Of a stretch of DNA of 8,256 nt, positions 1-5,910 are shown in pieces (position 1 is the first letter of the stretch; each line of letters opens with the position of its first letter). Position numbers and translations under genes: made by a program. Below the pieces are notes generated by a model. That model saw only the letters and a program-made list of their open reading frames with translations. It searched no databases and was not told the DNA's origin. Source of the DNA: Methanosarcinales archaeon (lineage in GTDB: Archaea > Halobacteriota > Methanosarcinia > Methanosarcinales > Methanogasteraceae); the NCBI GenBank assembly GCA_030672345.1, contig DAOVGO010000047.1, positions 1-8,256 on the forward strand. Reading direction: 5' to 3'.

Positions 1-1
1 C

Positions 2-88
2 GGGGGCAGACTTGCGATCATGCTCGAGGGCGGGTACGATCTACATGCGCTCTCGCATTCGGTGCTTGCAGTACTTGAGGTGCTTTGA
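2..88 (+). CDS. Histone deacetylase family protein, C-terminal fragment
   Basis: Reading the second frame from the left edge gives 28 codons and a TGA. The peptide begins GGRLAIMLEGGYDL and ends in an amphipathic helix rich in Leu and Val. The LEGGY motif is the hallmark of the class II-like histone deacetylase, AcuC and acetylpolyamine amidohydrolase fold; its Tyr stabilises the transition state in the zinc-dependent deacylase site. The last helix has the usual length for this fold, so the C-terminus looks intact and the gene is cut only by the window edge. Prokaryotic relatives remove acyl groups from proteins or small amines, and the true substrate cannot be read from this piece. The gene converges on the ribosomal-protein operon and is followed by a hairpin. 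The short fragment limits confidence, but the motif is distinctive. Confidence 0.72.
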   Translation, partial: GGRLAIMLEGGYDLHALSHSVLAVLEVL

Positions 89-436
89 CTAAGGGGTTTT
101 AAAGAAACGCGAAAACCCTCCTAACTTTCACCAAAAACCAGCACCCGTAGGATTCACTGTAAACGAAGTTTAACAATCCTCACATCCACCAAAACCAATA
201 TCAGTAGCCCCATTTTCTCGAATTTCCCCCACATTTCCCGCTACCGACAAATTTTCATGCAGAAACACCACTCCTCCCGCTACTGTTTTTGCTGTGACCC
301 ACCACCCACGTATGCATGACCCGAACAACCGCACAGGTACGATCACATCCAAAAGATGAGTCTGACGAGGCTCTCCGCCAGCGTTGCCGTGGAAGAGTAC
401 CGCGAACTATCCATGAAGATCGGATTACCCGGAAGA
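89..436. other. Convergent intergenic gap, no supported gene
   Basis: This gap separates the deacetylase stop from the L14 stop. I see no L24, S4e or L5 sequence on the minus strand, where those genes follow L14 in most archaea. A minus-strand reading frame is open from about 416 to 170. It contains a short FAVLFHGNAGGEP stretch that recalls an alpha/beta-hydrolase HGN-type loop, but the rest is unlike any family I know, and there is no convincing start site or ribosome binding site. It may be a decayed gene or chance. Confidence 0.4.
94..118 (+). terminator. Hairpin after the deacetylase gene, possible terminator
   Basis: GGGTTTT at 94-100 and AAAACCC at 112-118 form a perfect 7-bp inverted repeat with an 11-base loop, starting 5 bases after the deacetylase stop. 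The stem's own T-run (97-100) is the only U-tract; no T-run follows the right arm on the plus strand. Archaeal termination relies mostly on U-tracts, so this may instead protect the 3' end. A T5 run on the minus strand (133-137) could serve the convergent ribosomal transcript. Confidence 0.35.
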
Positions 437-835
437 CTACACAACGATCGTTGCCGCGGACGCTATCTTCGGGAACCGCTCTGCCACCTCTCTTGCAACC
501 GGTCCTTTGATCTCGGTACCCTTTGGTATGCCATCATCGTCAGTGATTACCACCGCATTGTCCTCAAACGATACGCGCATACCATTCGGGCGTTTATATT
601 CCTTCTTCTGCCGGATCACCACAGCCCGCAGGATCTGCCTGCGCATCTCAGGAGTGCCTTTCTTCACAGACACAACGAGCATATCTCCAATGCCTGCTTT
701 TGGATACCGGTTCTTTACACCGCGATAGCCGATAACCGAGATGACTCCAACAACCCTCGCGCCGGTATTGTCCACACAGTTCAGCTTTGCTCCGGCGTTG
801 AGCGGGCGTGTCATCGATGCCCGGATGCCCTTCAT
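437..835 (-). CDS. rpl14: 50S ribosomal protein L14 (uL14)
   Basis: This 132-residue protein has the exact length usual for archaeal L14. The family signature VDNTGA is at residues 21-26, followed by YRGVKNR, AGIGDM, VKKGTPEMR and the C-terminal GPVAREVAERFPKI block. L14 is a beta-barrel protein of the large subunit that contacts 16S rRNA at the intersubunit bridge and lies near the translation-factor site. The frame stays open upstream to 883, but the ATG at 835 is chosen. It gives the canonical MKGIR start and overlaps the S17 stop in an ATGA arrangement at 832-835, which is typical of translational coupling, with a GGTGGTG stretch just upstream. It is the last gene of the block; L24, normally next, is missing. 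Confidence 0.97.
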   Translation of the reverse strand: MKGIRASMTRPLNAGAKLNCVDNTGARVVGVISVIGYRGVKNRYPKAGIGDMLVVSVKKGTPEMRRQILRAVVIRQKKEYKRPNGMRVSFEDNAVVITDDDGIPKGTEIKGPVAREVAERFPKIASAATIVV

Positions 836-1155
836 GTTACCGACACCACCACAAAAGATTTTGTTTTGCTTATCGGGCGGCACTCAGCGATCTTTACAGC
901 GTCGCCTTCCTTCGCATTCAAGCACGGTGGGTTGTGAGCATGAATCCGGGAACTGCGCTTTTCGTATCGCTCGTATTTGAAGATCTTTTTCTCATGAGTG
1001 CGCTCAACCACCACGGTTCTGTCCATCTTGGAACTGATAACGACTCCGTCCAGCACCTGCCCTCGAACCGGCAGTTTGCCATGGAACGGGCAGTTCGGAT
1101 CCTCGCACTGGTCAGACGGTATGGGTACGTTCGCCAATCCAATATTTCTTGCCAT
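832..1155 (-). CDS. rps17: 30S ribosomal protein S17 (uS17)
   Basis: This 107-residue protein is a primary 16S rRNA binder of the small subunit with an OB-fold. The N-terminal archaeal/eukaryal extension carries CEDPNCPFHG (Cys17, Cys22, His25), followed by GQVLDGVVISSKMDRTVVVERT, the core that distinguishes S17. The start at 1155 is supported by an AGAGGA sequence at 1163-1168 on the minus strand. The stop overlaps the L14 start by 4 bases. A 75-base gap separates it from Rnp1 upstream in transcription, and that gap carries a short tandem repeat next to the Rnp1 stop. Nothing appears broken. Confidence 0.96.
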   Translation of the reverse strand: MARNIGLANVPIPSDQCEDPNCPFHGKLPVRGQVLDGVVISSKMDRTVVVERTHEKKIFKYERYEKRSSRIHAHNPPCLNAKEGDAVKIAECRPISKTKSFVVVSVT

Positions 1156-1211
1156 CGATTATTCCTCTTGATTAGTATTCTATTCTGCGATTCAGTTGCT
1201 TGTTGTCTATC

Positions 1212-1239
1212 ATTTGTTATGTATGATCTGTTATGTATG
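1212..1239. repeat. 14-bp tandem duplication across the Rnp1 stop
   Basis: Two adjacent 14-base units at 1212-1225 and 1226-1239 differ at a single base (ATTTGTTATGTATG and ATCTGTTATGTATG). The right unit contains the Rnp1 TAA stop (1231-1233 on the minus strand) and its last codons. A looser third copy may precede it. Replication slippage is the likely origin. Confidence 0.7.
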
Positions 1240-1641
1240 TGTCCCGGGCTTCTTATGCTTCTTTGCAATTCTGTCTTCAGGACGTGCCACGAGCAGGTCT
1301 CCATCGACCCTGACCCGGTCACCGCCCGGCAGTTTGAAGATAAATGTGGTATGCGACTTTGGGACGATATTGTCGTCCTCTCCTGATGATGATTTTGGGA
1401 TGGTGTCGTCATCCTCTGATGATGCCAGCAACCCTGGCGTTACTCCGTCAGACCGATCCGGTTTCCCGTGGAAAACTCCTGTCAGGGAGGGGCTGATGAC
1501 CAGTGTGTTCCTTGTCTCATCGATCACCACACCTGCGATCCCGACCACGTCAGGGTTCGTGCTGCCTGAAACCACAGCCTCGAGACCGATCAGCGTGTGA
1601 TATATCAGATTTTCAGGGGTGATAGCATATCCTTCCGTCAT
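1231..1641 (-). CDS. rnp1: Ribonuclease P protein component 1 (Rnp1/Pop4/Rpp29), enlarged
   Basis: This is the archaeal homologue of eukaryotic Pop4/Rpp29, which binds RNase P RNA with its Rpp21 partner and aids tRNA 5' leader removal. The N-terminal ITPENLIYHTLIGLEAVV (residues 7-24), the STNPDVVGIAGVVIDETRNTLVI strand region, the VPKS...FIFKLP strand and GDLLVARPEDRI near the end are all family features. At 136 residues it is about 35 longer than the usual protein of roughly 100. The extra sequence lies at about residues 51-91, between the TLVI strand and the VPKS strand, and is Ser/Asp-rich. Part of it is a 12-residue tandem duplication (73-84 and 85-96). The conserved core is intact, so function is probably retained. 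The gene sits between L29 and S17 as expected, but the SUI1 gene that often precedes it is absent and a 66-base gap remains. The ribosome binding site is weak. Confidence 0.93.
   Translation of the reverse strand: MTEGYAITPENLIYHTLIGLEAVVSGSTNPDVVGIAGVVIDETRNTLVISPSLTGVFHGKPDRSDGVTPGLLASSEDDDTIPKSSSGEDDNIVPKSHTTFIFKLPGGDRVRVDGDLLVARPEDRIAKKHKKPGTHT
1354..1425 (-). repeat. 36-bp in-frame tandem duplication inside rnp1
   Basis: The unit at 1390-1425 encodes ASSEDDDTIPKS and the unit at 1354-1389 encodes SSGEDDNIVPKS. Eight of 12 residues are identical and the period is exactly 12 codons. The duplication copies the strand motif (I/V)PKS together with an acidic linker. DNA-level divergence shows it is not brand new. 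Confidence 0.8.
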
Positions 1642-1663
1642 AGTCGCTTTGACACAAAATTAG

Positions 1664-1703
1664 TCATGAATCACTCATAAATCAGCCGTAAGTTGATCAT
1701 AAA
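1664..1703 (-). promoter_or_regulatory. Three phased TCATAAA-like repeats in the L29-Rnp1 gap
   Basis: TCATGAA at 1664-1670, TCATAAA at 1675-1681 and TCATAAA at 1697-1703 are spaced 11 and 22 bases apart, multiples of one helical turn. The gap is where many euryarchaea carry SUI1. An operator for an internal promoter is possible but unproven. Confidence 0.2.
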
Positions 1704-1707
1704 CCGG

Positions 1708-1908
1708 TCACAAACCCCGCTCTCTCTGGATGGTCTTGATTCGTGCGATGGAGCGCCGCAGTCCCCCGATAAGCCCGGGGTTCTCTGGCGCCCCGCCGGC
1801 AGAGGCAAGCGCGCGCTCCCCGATCAACTCTGCTCGCAGTGAATCAAGCTCGTCGAGCATTTCCTGCGGGCTCATGTTCCTGATCTCCTCTGATCGAAGC
1901 GTTGCCAT
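1708..1908 (-). CDS. rpl29: 50S ribosomal protein L29 (uL29)
   Basis: This 66-residue, mostly helical protein matches L29: LRSEEIRNMSPQEMLDELDSLRAELIGERA, then a short loop, then RRSIARIKTIQRERG. L29 forms a two-helix hairpin near the peptide exit tunnel and neighbours L23, part of the docking site for signal recognition particle. The ATG at 1908 is preceded by GGAGG at 1918-1922, which lies inside the last codons of S3, with a 9-base spacer. This couples its translation to S3. Confidence 0.95.
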   Translation of the reverse strand: MATLRSEEIRNMSPQEMLDELDSLRAELIGERALASAGGAPENPGLIGGLRRSIARIKTIQRERGL

Positions 1909-1912
1909 CTAC

Positions 1913-2989
1913 TCAAGCCTCCTTATGCACCCGCGATTTCGGATGCCAGTAAGTAAACCTTCCGTGTTTGTGCTCGGTGACGCCACCAACCACCCGAACC
2001 TCCTCAACCGGTTCGCCGGTCTCCTGTGGCTTGTGCACGATCGCCATCACATGCCAGTCGAGATCATCGTGCCTGTGCTCCCAGATGCCGCCCACATTGC
2101 GGGTTTCCGCCTTTTTCTGAGGTGCCTGCGTGGGTTTTATTTCGGCGGGTTCTTCGGGGCGCAACCCCTTTGTTTCAACTGGAGCGGGTATACCCTCAGT
2201 GGCAACTCCCGCACCTGCAGATATCCCAGCGGCGGGAGCGCCTGTGGCAGCAGCTCCGCCTGAAACTCTCGATACCTCTTCTACCGGAGTCTCTATTCCT
2301 GATGGTGCCCCTGATGGCACCTCTACCCCGGTCTCGGGCGGTTCGATCGCTGGTTCGGCTACCGGTTCTGGTGCCACCACTGGTTCAGGCGGCTCGACCT
2401 TCACCAGATTGAAGACATCGGGTAGCACGGCATCTGGCAGCACGATCTTGATGTTACAACCAATCGTGCCCAGCTTCATAACCGCAGTCGCAAAGCCGGT
2501 GTGCACGATCTCCTCAGCCGGCTTGCCTGCGTGTACGATGTAACCCTCAACAATCTTCTCGATCCGCGACCTCGGACCGGTGAGTTTTCCAGAAAGCACG
2601 ATCCTGCAACCGATCGCGCCAGCTCCCATGATTCTGCGAAGCGTCGAATGCGCCGCTTTTCTGAAATACCAGCCGCGTTCGAGTGCGCTTGCGATGCGCG
2701 ACGCCATCAACTGCGCGTTCAATTCAGGCACGCCCACGCCCTGCACGTCGATCTGAGGATTGTCGAGATCGTAAAATGTATTTAGATCTGTTGTCAGTTT
2801 ACGAACAGATTTTCCACCCTTTCCAATGACCATTCCTGGTTTTTCTGCAAAAATTGTGATCTGAGTTCCCATCGGGGTCCTGTTAATCTGCATTCCAGCA
2901 TAGCCGGCGCGTTCGAGCTGTTTTGAGAAATATTCGCTCATTCTTGCCTTGTTCAGACCCTGCTGCACAAACCTTCGTTCAACTGCCAT
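1913..2989 (-). CDS. rps3: 30S ribosomal protein S3 (uS3) with long C-terminal extension
   Basis: S3 is a small-subunit protein at the mRNA entry tunnel. The type II KH domain is clear, with PGMVIGKGGK at residues 51-60 holding the GxxG loop (56-59). The C-terminal S3 domain follows, with WYFRKAAHSTLRRIMGAGAIG (107-127), GPRSRIEKIVEGY and KLGTIGCNIKIVLPDA to about residue 186. Beyond this lies a low-complexity Pro/Ala/Glu/Gly linker (about 198-297) and a tail with two related His-rich motifs, EHRHDDLDWH at 304-313 and EHKHGRFTYWH at 339-349. At 358 residues it is far longer than an average archaeal S3 of roughly 210-310. GGAGG at 2998-3002, in the last codons of L22, supports the ATG at 2989, which immediately follows the L22 TAA. 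Confidence 0.96.
   Translation of the reverse strand: MAVERRFVQQGLNKARMSEYFSKQLERAGYAGMQINRTPMGTQITIFAEKPGMVIGKGGKSVRKLTTDLNTFYDLDNPQIDVQGVGVPELNAQLMASRIASALERGWYFRKAAHSTLRRIMGAGAIGCRIVLSGKLTGPRSRIEKIVEGYIVHAGKPAEEIVHTGFATAVMKLGTIGCNIKIVLPDAVLPDVFNLVKVEPPEPVVAPEPVAEPAIEPPETGVEVPSGAPSGIETPVEEVSRVSGGAAATGAPAAGISAGAGVATEGIPAPVETKGLRPEEPAEIKPTQAPQKKAETRNVGGIWEHRHDDLDWHVMAIVHKPQETGEPVEEVRVVGGVTEHKHGRFTYWHPKSRVHKEA
2099..2398 (-). other. Low-complexity Pro/Ala/Glu linker of S3
   Basis: About 100 residues (198-297) of S3 are dominated by Pro, Ala, Glu, Gly, Val and Thr, with early repeats such as EPVVAPEPVAEP. No folded domain is visible. The segment links the ribosomal core to the His-rich tail and is probably disordered. 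Confidence 0.7.
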
Positions 2990-3442
2990 TTATATTTCCT
3001 CCAGAATGATTTCAACCGTCACGGTTTCGGTGTTCTTCGCAGTTGCACGACCCATAGCACGCGGCATGGTTCCACGAATTGTCCTGCCCTGCTTGGTCGA
3101 TGTGTGTACAAGCCTCATGCGCTCGGGTTCGAGACCCTTGTCCTCAGCGCCCTGCTCGGCATTGGTGAGCACCTTAAGAATCTCAGTTGCCGCGCGCACA
3201 GGATACCTGCCAGCAGCCATTCTACCACGCCGATGCCCGACGTTCCCGTTGAATCGCTTGAACGGAACTGCCTGCCTGAGCGCCATCACATCCTCGAGAA
3301 ATCGCTTTGCTTCAGGCATCTTCATCTTCCTGATTTTGGAGCAGATCTCTCTCGAATGCTTTGGTGAAATGTGTAACTCGTAGCCCATCGCTCTTGATGA
3401 TGTGTTCGGATCCGATTCACACGAATAATTGACCCTCGCCAT
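2990..3442 (-). CDS. rpl22: 50S ribosomal protein L22 (uL22)
   Basis: This 150-residue protein is L22 in its archaeal/eukaryal form. It shows the MGYELHISPKHSREICSKIR segment near the N-terminus, ALRQAVPFKRFN, then HRRGRMAAGRYPVRAATEILKVLTNAE (70-96) and the C-terminal extended hairpin TSTKQGRTIRGTMPRAMGRATAKN, the part that lines the peptide exit tunnel. It ends in strand VTVEIILEEI. The start at 3442 has GGAG at 3448-3451 on the minus strand. The stop codon directly abuts the S3 start, and its last codons carry the S3 ribosome binding site. Confidence 0.97.
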   Translation of the reverse strand: MARVNYSCESDPNTSSRAMGYELHISPKHSREICSKIRKMKMPEAKRFLEDVMALRQAVPFKRFNGNVGHRRGRMAAGRYPVRAATEILKVLTNAEQGAEDKGLEPERMRLVHTSTKQGRTIRGTMPRAMGRATAKNTETVTVEIILEEI

Positions 3443-3501
3443 TGTATCTCCTTACATTTACGATTTATTACGTTTGGATTTAGTGAGTTGGTTGTTATTC
3501 A

Positions 3502-3915
3502 TCACTTGAGCGGCACGAACTTGCTGGACCTGGTCGCACCAACGCCCGCGCTGCCGTGTCTCACCATCTGTCTGGTAAGCGCATACTCACCGACGTAATG
3601 TCCGACCATCTCAGGCTGTACCGACACCTTGTTAAACTTTTTGCCATCATGGATCTCAAGATCGATTCCCACCATATCCGGCAGGATGATCATGTCTCTG
3701 AGATGTGTTTTTATCTCAGTATCGCCATCCTTAACGCGCTGGATCAGTTTCTTATGATTCTCATTAAATCCTCTCCTGATCTTCCTGCGCTGTGATGCCG
3801 GCAACAGTTCTGCGAACTCCTGGAGTGACATTTCCCGTAATTCATTGATGGAGCGTCCCCGATACAGGAATTCTCCCTTTTTTCGCGGTATCTTCTTCTT
3901 TGTTTTCTTAACCAT
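3502..3915 (-). CDS. rps19: 30S ribosomal protein S19 (uS19)
   Basis: This 137-residue protein has the archaeal/eukaryal N-terminal extension (FLYRGRSINELREMSLQEFAELLPAS) and the S19 core, including THLRDMIILPDMVGIDLEIHDGKKF and EMVGHYVGEYALTR. S19 sits in the head of the small subunit next to S13 and contacts the A-site finger of the large subunit. GGTGA at 3920-3924 on the minus strand supports the ATG at 3915. It lies 48 bases after L2 and 59 before L22. The Lys-rich N-terminus (MVKKTKKKIPRKK) is typical for rRNA contact. Confidence 0.97.
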   Translation of the reverse strand: MVKKTKKKIPRKKGEFLYRGRSINELREMSLQEFAELLPASQRRKIRRGFNENHKKLIQRVKDGDTEIKTHLRDMIILPDMVGIDLEIHDGKKFNKVSVQPEMVGHYVGEYALTRQMVRHGSAGVGATRSSKFVPLK

Positions 3916-3963
3916 TATTTCACCTTTGATATTGCATCTCCTTTCTGCTTTCCTATATTTTTC

Positions 3964-4674
3964 CTATCGTTTTCCTGTCCGCCTCGACGCTATGCTCCCC
4001 ACCTTTCGACCTGGCGGCGTGCCTCTGCTCACGCTCTTTGGTCGTCCCGGATGCTGCCGGTTACCGCCACCGAACGGGTGGTCAATCACGTTCATGGCAA
4101 CGCCACTCACACGCGGATATTTCGCCGCGCGCGTTTTCAGCTTATGGTATTTCTTGCCTGCCTTCATGAATGGTTTGTCGGTGCGCCCACCGCCGGCAAC
4201 CACGCCGATCGTTGCCCTGCAACGCGGGTGCAGCCACTTCATCGAACCGGAGGGCATCTGCACCAGTGTCTTGCCGACGTCATGTGTAATCAGAAGCGCA
4301 TGCACACCGGATGACCTTGCAAAATGCCCGCCATCACCGGGCTGGGACTCGATATTGCAGATCGGTGTACCTTCAGGGATCTCGGATAACGGCAGTATGT
4401 TTCCAACCTTGATCTCAGCTCCGATGCCGCATTCGATCTCCTGTCCGATAGACGTCCCCTCACAGACAAGTATCAGCCGATTCTCGCCGTTCTCGAAAGC
4501 TACCCGTGCAATCGGCGCCGATCTGGCAGGGTCGTGCAGGATCTCGACGACCTTCGCGCCGATGGTGGTGTCGCTTATGCTCGGATGCGTCAGTTTTGCT
4601 TTGTATTTATGGGAAGGCGCCCTGTATGTTGGTCCTCCTCGCCCTCGGTTCTGCGATATGATTCGTTTTCCCAT
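3964..4674 (-). CDS. rpl2: 50S ribosomal protein L2 (uL2)
   Basis: This 236-residue protein has the usual archaeal length. It begins MGKRIISQNRGRGG and includes an OB-fold region, the SH3-like RNA-binding domain, and KYPRVSGVAMNVIDHPFGGG, where His189 corresponds to the conserved His of the peptidyl-transferase-proximal loop. The basic tail GRPKSVSRGTPPGRKVGSIASRRTGKR is also standard. L2 is needed for subunit association and peptidyl transferase activity. GGGTGA at 4682-4687, next to the L23 stop, serves the start at 4674. Only 16 bases separate the two genes. Confidence 0.98.
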   Translation of the reverse strand: MGKRIISQNRGRGGPTYRAPSHKYKAKLTHPSISDTTIGAKVVEILHDPARSAPIARVAFENGENRLILVCEGTSIGQEIECGIGAEIKVGNILPLSEIPEGTPICNIESQPGDGGHFARSSGVHALLITHDVGKTLVQMPSGSMKWLHPRCRATIGVVAGGGRTDKPFMKAGKKYHKLKTRAAKYPRVSGVAMNVIDHPFGGGNRQHPGRPKSVSRGTPPGRKVGSIASRRTGKR

Positions 4675-4690
4675 TATATATTCACCCTAA

Positions 4691-4939
4691 TTAAAACAAT
4701 CCAAGCCGGGTTGCGATTTCGTTTGCTGCATCACCCTCTGTAAACGCCACGATTGCTTTCTTCTTTCCCTTCGGGGTGATCATCGTTCTGACCCTGGCAA
4801 CCTCAAACCCGTATATCTCCTCGATCTCCTTCCTGATCTGATTCTTGGTTGCATTGATGTCCACGACCAACTGGAGCTTGCTCTCCTCTTCCAGTTGTAT
4901 CGTTGCTTTCTCTGTGATGAATGGGTATTTGATTGCCAT
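4691..4939 (-). CDS. rpl23: 50S ribosomal protein L23 (uL23)
   Basis: This 82-residue protein has the compact archaeal L23 length. It starts MAIKYPFITEKATIQLEEESKLQLVVDINATKNQIRKEIEEIYGFEVARVRTM, with the strand-helix order of the family, and ends in an AxxIATRLGLF tail. L23 lies at the exit of the peptide tunnel and docks signal recognition particle. It is the first gene of this operon, whereas in most archaea L3 and L4 come first. The start at 4939 follows a GTGAT sequence (4944-4948) that can pair with the 16S rRNA 3' end, and a TATA-like element lies about 45 bases upstream. Confidence 0.96.
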   Translation of the reverse strand: MAIKYPFITEKATIQLEEESKLQLVVDINATKNQIRKEIEEIYGFEVARVRTMITPKGKKKAIVAFTEGDAANEIATRLGLF

Positions 4940-4981
4940 GGTATCACTTTTCTATTTCCATACATAATGACTGTCAGGTAC

Positions 4982-4991
4982 TTTAATATTT
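4982..4991 (-). promoter_or_regulatory. Likely TATA box of the ribosomal-protein operon
   Basis: On the minus strand AAATATTAAA is centred about 47 bases upstream of the L23 ATG. A start of transcription about 25 bases downstream would leave a leader of roughly 20 bases that includes the GTGAT ribosome-binding sequence. Two other TATA-like stretches (5116-5125 and 5131-5142) lie further out and could give longer leaders. Confidence 0.45.
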
Positions 4992-5159
4992 GTGATGCAC
5001 AGGAGGGCTGCCAACCCAGGACGCCAGTGCCGTATCGGAATCACGGATTGAAAATGCATGTAAATGTCTGTACGACTGCACCGATCGCAGGAGTGCGGCA
5101 GACCAGCACATCACGCTTATAAAAATGCGGGGGTATTTATACTGCTGCGCATAATAACA

Positions 5160-5194
5160 TTTATATCCAGCAACCACGTTCAATTAGTCGGAGG
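5160..5194 (+). promoter_or_regulatory. Promoter and ribosome binding site of first V4R-like gene
   Basis: TTTATAT at 5160-5166, preceded by AATAACA, is a good archaeal TATA box. GGAGG at 5190-5194 sits 7 bases before the ATG at 5202 and decides that start against in-frame upstream codons reaching 5064. The same arrangement recurs before the second paralogue. Confidence 0.6.
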
Positions 5195-5201
5195 CGTTAC
5201 C

Positions 5202-5711
5202 ATGTCTGAGAAAGAACAGATACATGTGCAGGTGTTGCAGGACGAATTGAAGGACTGTAAGGCGTTTAACAGAGCACTGATTACACTTGCCGGAGAGATT
5301 TCGTGTGTGCTCGATGAGATAGCAAAAACGGACGAAGCAAAGACTATTTGCATAATTATGGGTGAAGATGCCGGGAGGCGTATTGGTGCAAGGACGAGGA
5401 AACAGTTCGGCACACTTAAAAGCGTGGAAGAGGCGCTGGACATCTTCATGCATCGCACGGACGCGTGGTATGGATACAATATCGAGATCGATCATATTGA
5501 GAATGGCACAATATATATCAATGTGCTCAAGTGTTTCATACGAGATATCCTGCGCGATCGCGGACTTACGACCGGGACCCCGCTCTGCGGAGTCACATGC
5601 GGCTATCTCAAAGGAGCGTTGAACGAACTCACCGGAAAGGATGTGGATGTAGAGCTCGTGTATGGAGATGTAAACGGCGTCTGCCGTGAAAAGATCGTTG
5701 TCAGGAAATGA
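5202..5711 (+). CDS. V4R-like domain protein, paralogue A
   Basis: This 169-residue soluble protein has no signal peptide or membrane segment. Residues 8-45 form a helix, often charged; a GEDAGRRIGARTRKQFG segment (54-70) resembles the paired-Gly helix seen in hydrocarbon-binding/V4R proteins. The C-terminal part holds PLCGVTCGYLKGALNELTGK (127-146) and a final Gly-Asp-x-x-Gly-x-Cys (GDVNGVC, 155-161), which recall the V4R pattern in which Cys residues flank a helix and a closing strand. V4R domains bind small molecules or metals in bacteriochlorophyll reductases and transcription regulators. Cys35, Cys111, Cys129 and Cys161 are shared with the neighbour and could hold a metal or act in redox sensing. 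The assignment is by motif memory, so the exact family is uncertain. It lies divergent from the L23 operon and has its own promoter. Confidence 0.62.
   Translation: MSEKEQIHVQVLQDELKDCKAFNRALITLAGEISCVLDEIAKTDEAKTICIIMGEDAGRRIGARTRKQFGTLKSVEEALDIFMHRTDAWYGYNIEIDHIENGTIYINVLKCFIRDILRDRGLTTGTPLCGVTCGYLKGALNELTGKDVDVELVYGDVNGVCREKIVVRK
5599..5686 (+). repeat. 88-bp identical tract shared by the two V4R genes, copy 1
   Basis: Bases 5599-5686 are identical to 6308-6395 (offset 709). The tract runs from the codon before GYLKG to the codon after the last Cys. Outside it the genes differ often, including at synonymous sites. Confidence 0.95.
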
Positions 5712-5869
5712 GATCGACACCAGTACAAAAAAATTCTAAATAACAGTTTTATTCGAGTAGCTGGAAAGTGCCTGTGTAATGTAAATACGAGAAGCACCGT
5801 TCACCACGGGCGGCATCGGTGCATAAGTACTGCAAAAGATTAGGTTGACCGTTTCCCCGGTAAATAACC
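5712..5869 (+). other. Spacer between V4R paralogues with an inverted repeat
   Basis: No gene is seen. GCACCG at 5794-5799 and CGGTGC at 5817-5822 form a 6-bp inverted repeat around a 17-base loop, and a T-run lies near 5746-5749 that may end the first transcript. The repeat lies about 50 bases upstream of the second TATA box and might be an operator. Confidence 0.3.
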
Positions 5870-5903
5870 TTTATATGTGACCAACTACATCATGGATTGG
5901 AGG
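5870..5903 (+). promoter_or_regulatory. Promoter and ribosome binding site of second V4R-like gene
   Basis: TTTATAT at 5870-5876, preceded by AATAACC, lies 41 bases before the ATG at 5911; the equivalent distance in the first gene is 42. GGAGG at 5899-5903 again has a 7-base spacer. Promoter and leader were evidently duplicated along with the gene. Confidence 0.6.
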
Positions 5904-5910
5904 TGCTGCC

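Noticed and set aside
835..883. Upstream extension of L14 by 16 residues
   Set aside because: The extension overlaps S17 coding sequence, while the ATG at 835 gives the canonical 132-residue protein and an ATGA overlap.
5064..5201. Upstream extension of the first V4R-like gene by 46 codons
   Set aside because: It would run through the TATA box at 5160 and GGAGG at 5190, and the paralogue starts at the equivalent ATG.
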